This document shows, in pieces, positions 63,814 through 64,000 of a stretch of 64,000 nt of DNA. Position numbers and translations under genes: made by a program. Position 1 is the stretch's first letter, and each line of letters opens with the position of its first letter. Source of the DNA: Haloterrigena turkmenica DSM 5511 (GTDB lineage: Archaea; Halobacteriota; Halobacteria; Halobacteriales; Natrialbaceae); contig NC_013743.1 in NCBI RefSeq assembly GCF_000025325.1, forward strand, positions 3,534,001 to 3,598,000. Direction: 5' to 3'. The notes beneath the pieces are model-generated. The model was not told where the DNA came from. It ran no database searches and saw nothing but the letters and a program-made list of their open reading frames with translations.

Positions 63814-64000
63814 ATGGAGCTCTCGATCGTCGATCTCGCACCGATGCCGGAGGACGGTACCGCGACGGAGGCGTTCGAACACACGATCGAACGCGCCCGG
63901 CGGGCCGAGCGACTCGGCTACTCGCGGTTCTGGGTGGCCGAACACCACGACTTCACCGACTCGGTGGCGAGCACGACGCCGGAGGCCCTGATCCCCTACG
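63814..64000 (+). CDS. LLM class flavin-dependent oxidoreductase, 5' part only
   Basis: The reading frame from ATG 63814 gives MELSIVDLAPMPEDGTATEA and then RFWVAEHHDF, the start of the luciferase-like monooxygenase family, which uses flavin or F420. Only 62 residues are in the window; the rest lies beyond position 64000. An F420-dependent role would fit the npdG neighbour, but this cannot be told. Confidence 0.85.
   Translation, partial: MELSIVDLAPMPEDGTATEAFEHTIERARRAERLGYSRFWVAEHHDFTDSVASTTPEALIPY

Overview
The window is chromosomal DNA of an extremely halophilic archaeon, most likely of the order Natrialbales (Natrinema/Haloterrigena/Natronococcus-like). The basis is very high GC, strongly acidic proteins, Tat-type lipoprotein signals, archaeal information-processing genes (aIF2-gamma, Rpo7, Spt4, S19e, class I LysRS, PDCD5-like protein), an F420 reductase, haloarchaea-only DUF families, and leaderless-looking promoters with TATA boxes about 26 bases upstream of start codons. 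The placement below class level is inference. I found no rRNA, tRNA, CRISPR array or intact insertion sequence.

Layout. 0-10 kb: three universal-stress genes, a GNAT acetyltransferase, an AAA ATPase with a His-rich tail, a PHP phosphoesterase, a DUF2237 gene, a PhnP-like metallo-hydrolase, a two-domain KaiC-like ATPase followed by a histidine kinase, and a lipoprotein cupredoxin that has lost its copper ligands. 10-21 kb: a phosphate/arsenic island. A PhoU-type regulator is divergent from pstB-phoU; then come a RidA-like pseudogene and an arsR-acr3-arsC-like cassette; pstS-pstC-pstA follow. The Pst transporter is thus split by arsenic genes. 21-28 kb: a translation/transcription cluster (aIF2-gamma, PIN protein, Rpo7, Spt4, dephospho-CoA kinase), then a FAH hydrolase/cyclase pair and a geranylgeranyl-reductase-like flavoprotein. 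28-44 kb: accessory and housekeeping genes, including a MATE exporter, two divergent FAD oxidoreductase paralogues, a DUF389 membrane protein, an MFS carrier, a YgfZ-type protein, a haem-binding Cld-Abm fusion (PitA-like) and a PadR regulator. 44-58 kb: two site-2 proteases, lysS-pyrH, a CapA-like protein, a MobB/MoaE fusion, thiL, S19e, the PDCD5-like protein, a PP-loop protein, a histidine kinase and hisS. 58-64 kb: DoxX, a sulfatase, a JAMM/MPN protease with a cobalamin-binding protein, npdG and the start of a luciferase-like oxidoreductase.

The least ordinary content is non-coding. Four intergenic elements (700-1020, 29012-29373, 29445-29580, 60772-60906) share two conserved ends. The two long copies carry, at the same internal position, a shuffled series of different perfect hairpins, mostly with three-base loops. 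A second, unrelated-looking hairpin array (62434-62620) uses the same architecture. Several of these hairpins contain the heptamer GCGAAGC, known as an unusually stable DNA mini-hairpin. These arrays are the best candidate here for an undescribed mobile or structural element. Other notable signals are a C-rich/G-quadruplex tract at 21096-21122 and a dyad upstream of pstS.
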